This document shows positions 8,984-17,081 of a DNA stretch of 64,000 nt, piece by piece. The stretch is from Sulfotelmatobacter sp963788225 (GTDB lineage: Bacteria; Acidobacteriota; Terriglobia; Terriglobales; Acidobacteriaceae): assembly GCA_963788225.1 (NCBI GenBank), contig CAWBGI010000003.1, positions 620,001 through 684,000 of the forward strand, in the 5' to 3' direction. The notes under the pieces are model-generated. The model ran no database searches. It saw only the letters and a program-made list of their open reading frames with translations, and was not told where the DNA came from. The position numbers and the translations under genes were made by a program. The first letter of the stretch is position 1, and each line of letters opens with the position of its first letter.

Positions 8984-9487
8984 TCATTTTTCATCCACTT
9001 CATCCAACTTTCCCGTTTTCACGTCGTAAATAAATCCTCTTACCGGAATGTGCTTGGGAATCCAGGGGTGCGACTTCACACGGCGTATTTGCTCGCGGAC
9101 GTTTTCTTCCAGATCGTCAAAGGCATGGAAGTGCGCGGGCGTGGCGGCGGTCGTCCCCATCTTGTCGGCTATCTTTTTCTTGAGTTCTTCCTCACGCACT
9201 CGCAGCAGCCCGCAGTCGGTGTGGTTGATGATTATGAACTCCTGCGTGTCCAGCAGGTGGTGGGAAACAATCAGCGAGCGCAGGGCGTCGTCGGTGGCGA
9301 TGCCGCCGGCGTTGCGGATCATGTGCGCGTCTCCGGGATGCAGTCCGAGACAGCGCTCGAACAGGATTCTGGAATCCATGCAGGCCAGTACCGCCAACCG
9401 CCGGCGGGGCTGGACGGCCAGATCTCCCAAATTAAAGTTTTTTACAAACTGCTGGTTGGCCAGCAGAAGTTCGTCGGCGACTGACAA
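8984..9487 (-). CDS. Beta-class carbonic anhydrase
   Basis: 167 residues, at the short end for the family. Zinc-site motifs are visible: CMDSR at about 36-40 and HTDCG at about 89-93, with NAGG between. It catalyses reversible hydration of CO2 to bicarbonate in the cytoplasm. The start MSVADELLLANQQF is natural, with no alternative upstream in frame. It is divergent from mnmE with about 90 bases between. Given the oxalate-decarboxylating locus downstream a CO2-handling role is tempting, but there is no direct link in the sequence. Confidence 0.9.
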   Translation of the reverse strand: MSVADELLLANQQFVKNFNLGDLAVQPRRRLAVLACMDSRILFERCLGLHPGDAHMIRNAGGIATDDALRSLIVSHHLLDTQEFIIINHTDCGLLRVREEELKKKIADKMGTTAATPAHFHAFDDLEENVREQIRRVKSHPWIPKHIPVRGFIYDVKTGKLDEVDEK

Positions 9488-9578
9488 TGGTTGACCCTCT
9501 CCGTGGATTTGCGCGGCCGCACGTGTTTCGCTTTCGGCCCGCTGGTTGTCCTTCCAGTATAACCGCTACAATCGCCCG

Positions 9579-11063
9579 GTGAACCTTGACGATACGATCG
9601 TTGCCGTCGCAACGCCGCCGGGGCGGGGCGGTATTGGCGTGGTGCGCATTGCCGGCCCGCAGGCGCGGGAGATGGCGGAGCCGATGTTGCGGCTCAGGCA
9701 TGAACTGGAGCCGGGGCGGGCTGTGTTTGGAGAATTGATCGAACCGTGTGGAGCGGGAGCCCTCGCCCGCTTGATGACGGAGGATGCCGATTCGGCTGAT
9801 GCGGGACAAGCTAAGGGTCCCGCCGAGTCCTTGCCGGATGCCGGCAAGCGGACAGGAGTGTCCGCTCCACACGAGCATCGTGATCGCATTGACGAAGTTG
9901 TGGTCACCTACTTCGCCAAGCCTCATTCCTACACTACGGACGACATCATCGAGATCTCTGCGCATGGATCGCCGGTGGTGCTGCGGCACATTGTCGAGTT
10001 GTGCGTTGCCGCGGGGGCGCGGCTGGCTGAACCTGGGGAGTTCACCATGCGCGCTTTTCTTAATGGCCGCATTGATCTTACCCAGGCAGAGGCGGTACGC
10101 GATCTTATCGACTCACAAACCCTGTATCAGGCGCGGGTCGCTGCGCAACAGCTTGAAGGGGCGCTATCCCGGCGCTTGCAGCCGGTCAAAGAGAAACTGG
10201 TGGAGTTGATCGCCGTGCTGGAAGCCGGCATTGATTTTGCTGAAGACGACGTCTCTGTGCTGCCCGACGCGGCCATTCTCGAACGCATCGCCGCGGTGGG
10301 CGCGCCGCTGCAGCAGCTTGCTGCCACTTTCGCTTACGGCAAGATCGTGCATCAAGGATTGACGCTCGCTATCGTTGGCCGGCCGAACGTCGGCAAATCG
10401 AGCTTGTTCAACCGCCTGGTCGAACGCGAGCGCGCCATCGTCACCGCTACTCCTGGGACTACGCGTGACCTGGTGAGCGAAACCGTCGCTATCGGCGGCA
10501 TTCCAATCCGGCTGGTGGACACGGCGGGAATCCGGCAGGCACTCGATGAGGCGGAATCGATCGGCATCCGCAAATCCATGGAAGCGCTGGCGGATGCTGA
10601 CTTGGTGTTGGTGGTGCTCGATGCGTCGCAAGCGGAGACCGCGGAAGATGCTGAACTGCTGCGGCACGCCGAGGGACGGGCGGCGATTGTGGTGGAGAAC
10701 AAGTGTGATCTGGGTGCTGGACAGGGGTCAGGGGACAGGGGTCAGGGGTCAGTTGTTCGCACCTCTGCTCTTACCGGCGCGGGCATCGTCGAACTGCGCG
10801 CCGAAATTCTGCGCCACATCGGCGGCGACATTGGAGCGCAGGCTGAAGCGGGATTTCTTACCAACGTGCGCCATCAGGGCCTGGTGCGAGATTCGTTGAG
10901 CGCGCTCGATATTGCTGCCGGGGCGGTTTCTGCAAAGGTCCCCCACGAAATGTTATTGCTTGATCTTTACAACGCTCTGCGACCTCTCGATGCCATTACT
11001 GGAGCCACGACTACCGACGACATCCTGAACCTGATCTTCAGTACCTTCTGCATCGGGAAGTAA
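9579..11063 (+). CDS. mnmE: tRNA modification GTPase MnmE, enlarged by two repeat insertions
   Basis: With the GTG start at 9579 the protein has 494 residues, about 40 more than usual. The N-terminus matches the family (DTIVAVATPPGRGGIGVVRI), the folate-binding region has SYTTDDIIEISAHG, the G domain has GRPNVGKSSL, DTAGIR and NKCDL, and the end is the invariant FCIGK. MnmE with MnmG makes the carboxymethylaminomethyl group on U34 of certain tRNAs. Extra material: about residues 57-101 are encoded by a palindromic repeat (9746-9872), and a GQGSGDRGQGS stretch is encoded by a 14-bp tandem repeat (10719-10752) in the G domain after NKCDL. The frame stays open through both. An upstream TTG at 9546 is a possible but less likely start. 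Confidence 0.95.
   Translation: MNLDDTIVAVATPPGRGGIGVVRIAGPQAREMAEPMLRLRHELEPGRAVFGELIEPCGAGALARLMTEDADSADAGQAKGPAESLPDAGKRTGVSAPHEHRDRIDEVVVTYFAKPHSYTTDDIIEISAHGSPVVLRHIVELCVAAGARLAEPGEFTMRAFLNGRIDLTQAEAVRDLIDSQTLYQARVAAQQLEGALSRRLQPVKEKLVELIAVLEAGIDFAEDDVSVLPDAAILERIAAVGAPLQQLAATFAYGKIVHQGLTLAIVGRPNVGKSSLFNRLVERERAIVTATPGTTRDLVSETVAIGGIPIRLVDTAGIRQALDEAESIGIRKSMEALADADLVLVVLDASQAETAEDAELLRHAEGRAAIVVENKCDLGAGQGSGDRGQGSVVRTSALTGAGIVELRAEILRHIGGDIGAQAEAGFLTNVRHQGLVRDSLSALDIAAGAVSAKVPHEMLLLDLYNALRPLDAITGATTTDDILNLIFSTFCIGK
9746..9872. repeat. Palindromic repeat element inside mnmE
   Basis: Arms 9746-9772 (beginning GTGTGGAGCGGGAGCCC) and 9846-9872 (ending GTCCGCTCCACAC) are inverted relatives, with a smaller palindrome GCGGGAC/GTCCCGC between them. 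It encodes a residue segment absent from ordinary MnmE. Confidence 0.8.
10719..10752. repeat. 14-bp tandem repeat inside mnmE
   Basis: GGACAGGGGTCAGG occurs twice in tandem, followed by a partial third copy GGTCAG. It encodes a Gly/Gln/Ser-rich insert after the NKCDL motif. Confidence 0.8.
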
Positions 11064-11113
11064 AAGTGAGCGCGAGGGCACATTTGACCCCAAACCGGTG
11101 TGTGCTTGAAGGA

Positions 11114-11154
11114 GATCCCTCGACCCGCTGGTGAAAGCGCGGGTCTTCGGGATG
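11114..11154. repeat. Short intergenic hairpin repeat
   Basis: ATCCCTCGACCCGC and GCGGGTCTTCGGGAT form an imperfect hairpin around a 9-10 base loop. The words (ATCCCTCG, TTCGGGATGAC) are of a type often dispersed in such genomes. Confidence 0.55.
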
Positions 11155-11183
11155 ACGTTGACGTATAACTCGCTACATAAACG

Positions 11184-11217
11184 AAAAGGCTCTCTTCCGT
11201 GGGGAAGAGAGCCTTTT
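11184..11217. terminator. Bidirectional terminator between mnmE and the antiporter gene
   Basis: A perfect 15-bp stem (AAAAGGCTCTCTTCC with its complement) around a GTGG loop, with A and T runs at the ends. Confidence 0.9.
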
Positions 11218-11236
11218 TGCGCCGACGCTTGTTCGG

Positions 11237-12574
11237 TTACGCCACGCCCCGCGCTTTTATGGGATCAGGGACGGCCACTGGAGTCCCACGCTCTGAATCC
11301 TGAACCATGCGGGTGGCCAGGGGTTTCAACCACAGCAGGGCCATGAACGCGGCAATCAGGTCGCAGGCAATCATCGCCCAGAAGACCTTGGTCCACGACC
11401 CAGTTTTTTCGAACAGCCACGCGGCGCCGAAACCGGCAAACAGCGCGCCCGTTCCCTTCGCCGTGTAGACGATGCCGTAGTTTGTAGTCGCCCACTTCTT
11501 GCCGAACAAATCTCCCGTGATGGAGGGGAAGAGGGAGAAGATTTCTCCCCAGGCAAAGAAGCACAAGCCCGACAGGGCGATGAACCACACCGGACGGCTG
11601 ATTAATTGGAGGAGGGCAAACACCGCGACCGCCTCCAAGCTGAAGGCGATGAACATGGTGTTTTCCCGTCCGATGTGGTCCGACACCCAACCCCAGAACG
11701 GTCTGGTCAACCCGTTGAGATAGCGATCCACCGAGATCGCCATCACCATAGCGCTCATTCCCCACAGGACGATGACCTTATCGACGTGGAACGAAACCGC
11801 CATGGGTTTAAGCTGAGCTGTGACCACCAAGCCTCCGAACGACAACATGGTCATCATCAGGTAGATCATGTAGAAGGAGGGTTGGGTCAACATCTGCGCA
11901 GGTGTCATGTCCACGGCTGAACTGCGTACCTTCTGCTTGATCTTGGCTTCCTTCTCCGCCCAGTTCGGAGGCGCCCATCCGGCGGGGGGCTTGGCCATGA
12001 ACAGCGCTGCGGCCAGCACCACAAATCCCTGAATAATTCCCCAGAAGATCAGAGTGTGCTGGTAGCCGGAGACTCTGATCATTTTGTCGATAGGAGCGAC
12101 GGTGAGCGCGGTTCCAATGCCGTAAGCGCCGGCGGTGAGACCGACACAGAGGCCGCGATGATCAGGGAACCATTTCAACGCGTTGCCGATGGTTCCTCCA
12201 TAGACGATGCCGGCTCCGACGCCGCCCAGGCAGTACCAGAAGTACAGGGCGCCCAGACTTTCGGCCCGGCCGGAGAAGACCCAGCCCAGGCCCACGAACA
12301 CAGCGCCAACGCCCAGCATCAAGCGTGGACCGATGCGATCGATCAGATATCCTTCGAACGGAACCAGCCAGGTTTCGAGGAGGATGAACAAACTGAATAT
12401 CCCCTGGATGGCGGTGAGCGTGACATGCAGGTGAGCCTGCATGGGTTTTGTGAAAAGGGTCCAGGCGTACTGGAGATTGGCGATCGCCATCATGGCGATG
12501 ATGCCGGCAATTAACTGGCCCCAACGATTGACAATACGCGACGGGTGAATAAGGGGAGCTGACGGTGCAGCCAT
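11237..12574 (-). CDS. OxlT-like MFS antiporter (oxalate:formate family)
   Basis: 445 residues with 12 predicted membrane segments. The start at 12574 follows a GGAGG 9 bases upstream; an open frame further upstream is leader. Family features: FPDHRG between segments 4 and 5, NGLTRPFWGWVSDHIGR and YTAKGTGALFAG. Arg291 (in LTRPFWGW) and Lys373 (in YTAKG) lie 82 residues apart, matching by motif and spacing the Arg272/Lys355 pair I recall as the substrate-binding charges of Oxalobacter OxlT. Likely role: oxalate uptake across the inner membrane, perhaps in exchange for formate or another anion. A TTGACA promoter and a TGGT-N11-ACCA operator precede it. Substrate by motif only; other OFA-family substrates are possible. 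Confidence 0.8.
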   Translation of the reverse strand: MAAPSAPLIHPSRIVNRWGQLIAGIIAMMAIANLQYAWTLFTKPMQAHLHVTLTAIQGIFSLFILLETWLVPFEGYLIDRIGPRLMLGVGAVFVGLGWVFSGRAESLGALYFWYCLGGVGAGIVYGGTIGNALKWFPDHRGLCVGLTAGAYGIGTALTVAPIDKMIRVSGYQHTLIFWGIIQGFVVLAAALFMAKPPAGWAPPNWAEKEAKIKQKVRSSAVDMTPAQMLTQPSFYMIYLMMTMLSFGGLVVTAQLKPMAVSFHVDKVIVLWGMSAMVMAISVDRYLNGLTRPFWGWVSDHIGRENTMFIAFSLEAVAVFALLQLISRPVWFIALSGLCFFAWGEIFSLFPSITGDLFGKKWATTNYGIVYTAKGTGALFAGFGAAWLFEKTGSWTKVFWAMIACDLIAAFMALLWLKPLATRMVQDSERGTPVAVPDPIKARGVA

Positions 12575-12717
12575 AGGGTAGAACCTCCGTAACAGCGCGT
12601 TAGACGTGAACAGCGCATCTGCCGGAACCCACAGAGTCCGGTAGAGTCGTACCGGTTCACCCGGGGTAGCGTGAACTGGAGAATCGTTTTGGCTCGAGAG
12701 AGGACCGTAATATATAC

Positions 12718-12736
12718 TGGTCCGCTCATCGAACCA
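12718..12736 (-). promoter_or_regulatory. Predicted FadR-type operator of the antiporter gene
   Basis: On the plus strand this reads TGGTCCGCTCATCGAACCA, an inverted TGGT-N11-ACCA. It lies about +8 to +26 of the predicted transcript. It matches the sites at 22535-22553 (15 of 19 with its reverse complement) and 26295-26313 (15 of 19). Confidence 0.65.
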
Positions 12737-12750
12737 CTTACCGGGTAGGG

Positions 12751-12779
12751 AAGTTAACACGCTTGTAAAAAAATGTCAA
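12751..12779 (-). promoter_or_regulatory. Promoter of the antiporter gene
   Basis: On the minus strand TTGACA (12779-12774), a 17-base spacer, then TAACTT (12756-12751). It leaves a leader of about 170 bases that contains a direct repeat AACAGCGC (12591 and 12609). Confidence 0.65.
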
Positions 12780-12861
12780 TGGCCCGCAAACCCTTGCGGG
12801 AAGCCCGATTTGGCCTGTAGTTGTTGCCGGATGGGGCAGGAAACGGGAGATACAAGTAGTC

Positions 12862-13641
12862 ATGGATGACAGCCTGCGGGCGCAAATCGAGACCTACCTA
12901 TCCCACCTGGGTGACCTGAGCCGCCGCGGGCGCCAGCTGCGCGAGGCATTGGCTGCGGATCCCTCAAATGCAGCGCTGATCGGGCAAACTCGGGCGTGGC
13001 AGGAAGACTGCGGGGTGACGATCAATCAGCTCTCCGGTGGCAGCAAGGCGCATTGGCTGGCGCGGGCGTTCAGCCAGGGATTCCTACTGCGCTCGACGGA
13101 CGGACGTGCGGTGGAAGGAGTGGCGCCAGCCGAGATTATCACGCGGCTGCTTGACGTGCTGGAGCAGGCCATGGCCTCGCTCTCCGGAGCGGACGAGGGC
13201 GCGGTGATTTCGGCGTCATCCTCCTCTGCGCCACCGCCTCCGCGGCGGTTCGAATTTGTTCACAATGCCGAACTTCGGCCTGTGGTTGAGCAGGCCTACA
13301 TTGATAGCAGGCAGGCGATCGAGCGCGAGGAGTATGAGTTGGCGCTGCGTACTTCTTGCGGAATTCTAGAGGCGATCGTGACGGATGCACTGGAGAACAA
13401 GGGGCTGAGTGCCTTGATTGCGACGGGTGCACCTGCCGATAGCATTGCTAATTGGTCGTTTGAAACCCGGCTCGCCGTCGCAGAGAAGGCGGGATTGATT
13501 CGCGGCGGGTGTGCGCGGTTGCCGGCATTGGCGCGTGTGTATCGGGATAGCAGCGCGGAGGTGGAGGTTTCGGAGCGCGATGCGCGAACTACGGGACAGG
13601 TGCTTAATGTCGTGATGAGAGATCTGGATCCCGGCCGGTAA
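12862..13641 (+). CDS. Conserved hypothetical protein
   Basis: 259 residues, no family recognised. The N-terminal 110 residues look helical (MDDSLRAQIETYLSHLGDLSRRGRQL), a Ser/Pro linker (SASSSSAPPPP) follows, and the C-terminal 130 residues are an all-helical domain with EREEYELALRTSCGILEAIV and a charged end SERDARTTGQVLNVVMRDLD. The Arg/Asp/Glu-rich helical domain recalls HEPN or abortive-infection-like folds, but I see no RxxxxH motif, so that is only an impression. It is the only plus-strand gene inside the oxalate region and is convergent with the oxidoreductase operon. Confidence 0.75.
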   Translation: MDDSLRAQIETYLSHLGDLSRRGRQLREALAADPSNAALIGQTRAWQEDCGVTINQLSGGSKAHWLARAFSQGFLLRSTDGRAVEGVAPAEIITRLLDVLEQAMASLSGADEGAVISASSSSAPPPPRRFEFVHNAELRPVVEQAYIDSRQAIEREEYELALRTSCGILEAIVTDALENKGLSALIATGAPADSIANWSFETRLAVAEKAGLIRGGCARLPALARVYRDSSAEVEVSERDARTTGQVLNVVMRDLDPGR

Positions 13642-13642
13642 G

Positions 13643-13678
13643 CTTCTCTAGTGCTTCAATCTTCTCTAGTGCTTCAAT
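13643..13678. repeat. Perfect 18-bp tandem duplication
   Basis: CTTCTCTAGTGCTTCAAT occurs twice head to tail. The second copy contains the stop codon of the minus-strand gene at 13674. No terminator hairpin was seen between the two convergent genes. Confidence 0.9.
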
Positions 13679-14003
13679 CTTCCAGGTCCTCCCGGAAAAC
13701 CGGTTGCGATGGATCCAGGCTGCCATCGATGACAGCGACCAGCAAGTTTCCGTACGCGTTCGTCGCTTCCGGCAGTGAGGCGTAACCGCGCTCCCGCTGG
13801 AGCGCTCCGCTATCCGAGTAGATCAGCGTGAAGTAGCGGCCTGACGAGTACTGCAATTCGAGCAACTTGTTGGGCATGTCGGGATCGCCTTGCTGTCCCA
13901 GCACATCCATCAAAGCGATGGTCCACCGCGTGCCTTTCGGGTCGGTGACGACCTCGCGCTCGAGGAACAGCCAATCGTTCATGCTCCACAGTGGCATAGT
14001 CAT
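13674..14003 (-). CDS. Small conserved hypothetical protein, last gene of the oxidoreductase operon
   Basis: 109 residues, no signal peptide or membrane segment, acidic C-terminus (FREDLED). It overlaps the receiver-domain gene by 4 bases (ATGA), so the two are translationally coupled. The central part (KLLELQYSSGRYFTLIYSDSGALQRERGY) looks like a small beta-rich domain. It shares the theme of aromatic/acidic small soluble protein with the 129-residue protein upstream, but no similarity can be asserted. Function unknown. Confidence 0.7.
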   Translation of the reverse strand: MTMPLWSMNDWLFLEREVVTDPKGTRWTIALMDVLGQQGDPDMPNKLLELQYSSGRYFTLIYSDSGALQRERGYASLPEATNAYGNLLVAVIDGSLDPSQPVFREDLED

Positions 14004-14362
14004 TCCAGCAACTGCCCTAGAGCTCTTGCGACCTGCGTGCCGGTGAACGGTTTCGGAACCAGCAAGACTCTGCGCGCGCTCCGGGAACGGAGGCTCGCTT
14101 CGGCCTTTTCTGGTGTGTCACTGATGATAACGACGGGAAACCCGGCGTGACTTGGATGGTTACGCACGCTGTCGAAGAGAGCTTCGCTCATCTCGAAGGC
14201 AGAGCAGTCCAAGACGAGCGCTTCGGCGCGCTGTTCCGAAATTAATTCGTTGACGGCGGTAGTGTATCCGTCGGCGAATACTTCGTAGCCCAGGTCATGC
14301 AGCGCAAACGTGAGAAGCTCGGCGATCTCCGGAGTGTCGTCGATGAGCAGGATGCGGCGCAA
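14000..14362 (-). CDS. Stand-alone response-regulator receiver domain
   Basis: 120 residues, a bare CheY-like domain with no output domain. The acidic pair is IDDTPE (Asp8, Asp9), the presumed phosphoacceptor is Asp in ALVLDCSAF (about 52), the Thr/Ser position is ISDTPEK, and the conserved Lys is in VPKPF. All key residues are present. No histidine kinase lies nearby. Such single receivers act by protein contact. Its place inside a metabolic operon, between two unknown proteins, suggests it controls that complex or relays a redox or energy signal. This is inference. Confidence 0.85.
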   Translation of the reverse strand: MRRILLIDDTPEIAELLTFALHDLGYEVFADGYTTAVNELISEQRAEALVLDCSAFEMSEALFDSVRNHPSHAGFPVVIISDTPEKAEASLRSRSARRVLLVPKPFTGTQVARALGQLLE

Positions 14363-14369
14363 GTGTAGG

Positions 14370-14759
14370 CTATTTCTTGCCAGCTCCGGCGCCGGGCAGC
14401 CTCGGTTTCTTGCCCGCGCTGGGCTCGATATCCATGACCCAGATGCGCCCGCCGGCGGTGTAGTAGGCGCGGTGATCGTTTTCGATCATCGCTCCCCAGG
14501 CCTCCAGAGTGCGCATGGCAAACGTGTAACCCTCGAAGTTGTTGCGGGTGTGATCGAGTACCTCGTTGGTGTGCCAGTTGTTGGTGAGGATGGCGTCACC
14601 GCCGTGCACGCGCAGTACGGTGAAGTAGCGGTCGAAGGCCGCTTCCGGCCGCACGTCTCGTGTAGAGCCGCGCTTCTTGCCTTCGGTGACGATGTAGCTT
14701 TCTTGTCCTTCCGGCTCGACTTCAGGCTCAACAGGATTGGGAACAGTCTTCGCGTTCAT
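14370..14759 (-). CDS. Conserved hypothetical protein coupled to the beta subunit gene
   Basis: 129 residues. Its ATG overlaps the end of the beta-subunit gene by 4 bases. The N-terminus is Pro/Glu-rich (NPVEPEVEPEGQE), the middle contains DRYFTVLRVHGGDAILTNNW and the C-terminus is basic (AGKKPRLPGAGAGKK). No metal-binding cysteines, signal or membrane segment. Not recognised. Coupling to the enzyme genes suggests an assembly or accessory role. Confidence 0.7.
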   Translation of the reverse strand: MNAKTVPNPVEPEVEPEGQESYIVTEGKKRGSTRDVRPEAAFDRYFTVLRVHGGDAILTNNWHTNEVLDHTRNNFEGYTFAMRTLEAWGAMIENDHRAYYTAGGRIWVMDIEPSAGKKPRLPGAGAGKK

Positions 14760-15820
14760 ACGGTCTCCGCTACGGCCGCGGCCTCTGCCGCCGAGGCCAT
14801 GTTGACAAGATTTTTCGCGTCCGCGGCCTGAAGCAGCGCCTCAGGCAGTGCGACGCCCATCATTCGCCACTGCTCGTTGGCGAACTTCTGCAAGTTGGCG
14901 ATGTGCTCGGCGTGGAGATGGCCAAAGCGTCCCTGCAGCTTTAAGTACTCTGACACCGGACGCATGCTTGCCGGACGGAAGCTGTAATCAAAAGCGCGCT
15001 TCTCCGGACTCCACTCCCAGATGGGGTAGAGGCCGCATTCGACGACCAGACGGCCCAGATCGATGGACCGCGGCGTCTCGTAGACGAAGCCCTTCTGGCA
15101 CGGCGTGTAGACCATGAGGTAGGCAGCGCCTTTGTGGTTGAGTCCCTTGCGAACTTTATTCATCAGGTCGATGGGATAGCCCACGCTGGCGGTCGCCACG
15201 TAACAGTGAGGATGACCCGCTGCCATCATGCGGGCGAGATCCTTGGGGTAGAGCTTTTTGCCTTCGGGAACTTCCGGGCCGGGAGGCGAGAAAGTGGTCA
15301 TGCCGCCATAGGGCGTGCGCGACGATGCTTGAATGCCGGTGTTCGCGTACTGCTCGTTGTCGTAGCAGATGATCAGGCAATCGTGGTTGCGATAGAGCGC
15401 GCCGGAAATCGAGGCCAGGCCGATGTCGGACGCACTGCCGTCGCCGGCTTCGCAAATGATGTTTGGATACGCGCCCTTCCACTTGCCTTTGCGGATCATG
15501 GCCTCATAGGCTGCGGCGACGCCCGCGGTGAAGCTACCTGCGCTGCCGATCTGCGTGTGCGCCCAGGGCACGTTGTAGGGCGTGCACAGGTACGAACTGT
15601 TGGCGACGTACATGCAGCCGGTGGGCCCGACGAGAATGGTGTTGTCGCCGGCGGCTTTGCTCGTCATCCGATACTGGATGGAGGGTCCGCAGCCCGCACA
15701 GGTGCGGTGGCCGGGGACAAACGGCTCGCTCGACGATACGTCAGGGTTATAGAAACGCGCTCCCTGGTTCGGGCTATCGAGAATCGGCAGCAACTGCCGC
15801 TGGACTTCTATGGTTGCCAT
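14756..15820 (-). CDS. Oxalate-oxidoreductase-type beta subunit (TPP binding)
   Basis: 354 residues from the start at 15820, which has GGAG 9 bases upstream; an upstream in-frame start at 15847 is less likely. This is the TPP-binding subunit of a 2-oxoacid:ferredoxin oxidoreductase: TCAGCG (Cys41, Cys44) and a later Cys241 (TPCQKGF) for a 4Fe-4S cluster, and the TPP/Mg motif running from GDGSASD at about 126 to YDNEQYANTG at about 153. The reaction is oxidative decarboxylation of a 2-oxoacid. The partner alpha subunit points to oxalate rather than pyruvate. It follows alpha by 39 bases in the operon. Confidence 0.88.
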   Translation of the reverse strand: MATIEVQRQLLPILDSPNQGARFYNPDVSSSEPFVPGHRTCAGCGPSIQYRMTSKAAGDNTILVGPTGCMYVANSSYLCTPYNVPWAHTQIGSAGSFTAGVAAAYEAMIRKGKWKGAYPNIICEAGDGSASDIGLASISGALYRNHDCLIICYDNEQYANTGIQASSRTPYGGMTTFSPPGPEVPEGKKLYPKDLARMMAAGHPHCYVATASVGYPIDLMNKVRKGLNHKGAAYLMVYTPCQKGFVYETPRSIDLGRLVVECGLYPIWEWSPEKRAFDYSFRPASMRPVSEYLKLQGRFGHLHAEHIANLQKFANEQWRMMGVALPEALLQAADAKNLVNMASAAEAAAVAETV

Positions 15821-15859
15821 AATCAGTTCTCCAATCGCAGGTCCCACAGACCTGCATTT

Positions 15860-17074
15860 CTACTCTTCGAATCCAACCCAGTGCGTGCGCTTTTCTATTT
15901 TCCCACGCTGTTGCGCATCCAGCATCTTTCCAGCCATCCAATAAAATTCTTTGAGCACGATCGCCTCGCCGCCCATGCCGGCCATGAATGACATGACGAG
16001 CGGCCGATGTTGGCTTTCATACAGAGCCGCGCAAGCTTCGGCATACAGCACGCCGCCGCTGCTGACGCTGCCGAGCCCCATGTTGGTCTCGATCACGCCG
16101 ACCACTTTGAATTTGCTGAGGACCTCGCGCACGCGCTCGGTGGGATAAGGGCGAATCGTTCTCAATCGCGCCATGCCAACCTTCAGGCCCCGCTCGCGCA
16201 TGTGCTGAATCGCGAAACGCGCGGTCACCGCGTGGGCGCCCTGCAGGAAAAAGACCACGTCGGCATCATCGGTCATGTACTCTTCGACCCACGGATCGTA
16301 TTTCCGGCCGAAGATCTGCGCGAACTGCTCGTGGACCTCTTCAATCACGGCCATGGATTCTTCCATGGCGCGGGCGCGCTCGAGTTGCAGCGGCGGACCC
16401 TGCTCGGGCATGATCTGCGGTCCGTGCGACACGGGATGCCGCGGATCGAGCGGATAAGGGTGCTTGTATGGGGGAAGGAATTCCTTCACCTGGCCGGGGT
16501 CAGGCAACTCGACGTCGCCCGTGATGTGCGAGACGAAGAAACCATCCTGGCATACCATCTGGGGCAGCAGCACGCGAGGATCCTCGCCGATGCGATAGGC
16601 GATCAGATGGTTGTCGAATGCTTCCTGGGCGTCGCACGACCAGCCCATGAGCCAGCCCATGTCGCGCGTGGAGAGCGCGTCGGTGTGCTCAGAGCCGAAA
16701 TCGCCGGGAGGATCGAGGGTGCGGTCGGCGATCATCATCTGCACTGGCATGCGGCTGCCGGAGATCGGCGAATACAGTTCGTAAGCGAACTGCACGCCCA
16801 CGCCCGAACTGCCGGTGAACACGCGCGCGCCAGCCGAGGCAGCGCCGTGCGAAATGCTCAGTTGCGAGTGCTCGCTGTCGGCCACGATGTACTCGGCATC
16901 GAGTTCGCCGTTGGCCACCATTTGCGCCAGCGCCATCATGGTCGCCGTGTAAGGGCGGATGGGATAAGCCGCAATCACATCGACATCTGCATATTTCGCG
17001 GCCTGAGCCGACGCGACGCATCCGTTGATGCGGACCATTTTCTTTTTTCCTGCTGTAGCCGTTGGCATATTCAC
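15860..17074 (-). CDS. Oxalate-oxidoreductase-type alpha subunit
   Basis: 404 residues, pyruvate:ferredoxin oxidoreductase alpha-type. Instead of the usual YPITPST-like motif it has YPIRPYT with Arg40, and instead of an ordinary loop it has DRTLDPPGDFG with Arg118, Asp121, Asp125 and Phe126. As I recall, the oxalate pocket and switch loop of Moorella thermoacetica oxalate oxidoreductase use Arg31, Arg109, Asp112, Asp116 and Phe117. All five match here at a constant offset of +9. The reaction inferred is oxalate to 2 CO2 with two low-potential electrons. It lies 8 bases after the FAD/Fe-S gene. The alternative is an oxidoreductase for another 2-oxoacid, which the Arg and Asp residues argue against. 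Confidence 0.85.
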   Translation of the reverse strand: MNMPTATAGKKKMVRINGCVASAQAAKYADVDVIAAYPIRPYTATMMALAQMVANGELDAEYIVADSEHSQLSISHGAASAGARVFTGSSGVGVQFAYELYSPISGSRMPVQMMIADRTLDPPGDFGSEHTDALSTRDMGWLMGWSCDAQEAFDNHLIAYRIGEDPRVLLPQMVCQDGFFVSHITGDVELPDPGQVKEFLPPYKHPYPLDPRHPVSHGPQIMPEQGPPLQLERARAMEESMAVIEEVHEQFAQIFGRKYDPWVEEYMTDDADVVFFLQGAHAVTARFAIQHMRERGLKVGMARLRTIRPYPTERVREVLSKFKVVGVIETNMGLGSVSSGGVLYAEACAALYESQHRPLVMSFMAGMGGEAIVLKEFYWMAGKMLDAQQRGKIEKRTHWVGFEE

Positions 17075-17081
17075 TCCGATT

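Noticed and set aside
12575..12760. N-terminal extension of the antiporter
   Set aside because: It contains the predicted promoter leader and operator; the internal ATG at 12574 has a good ribosome site and matches family length.
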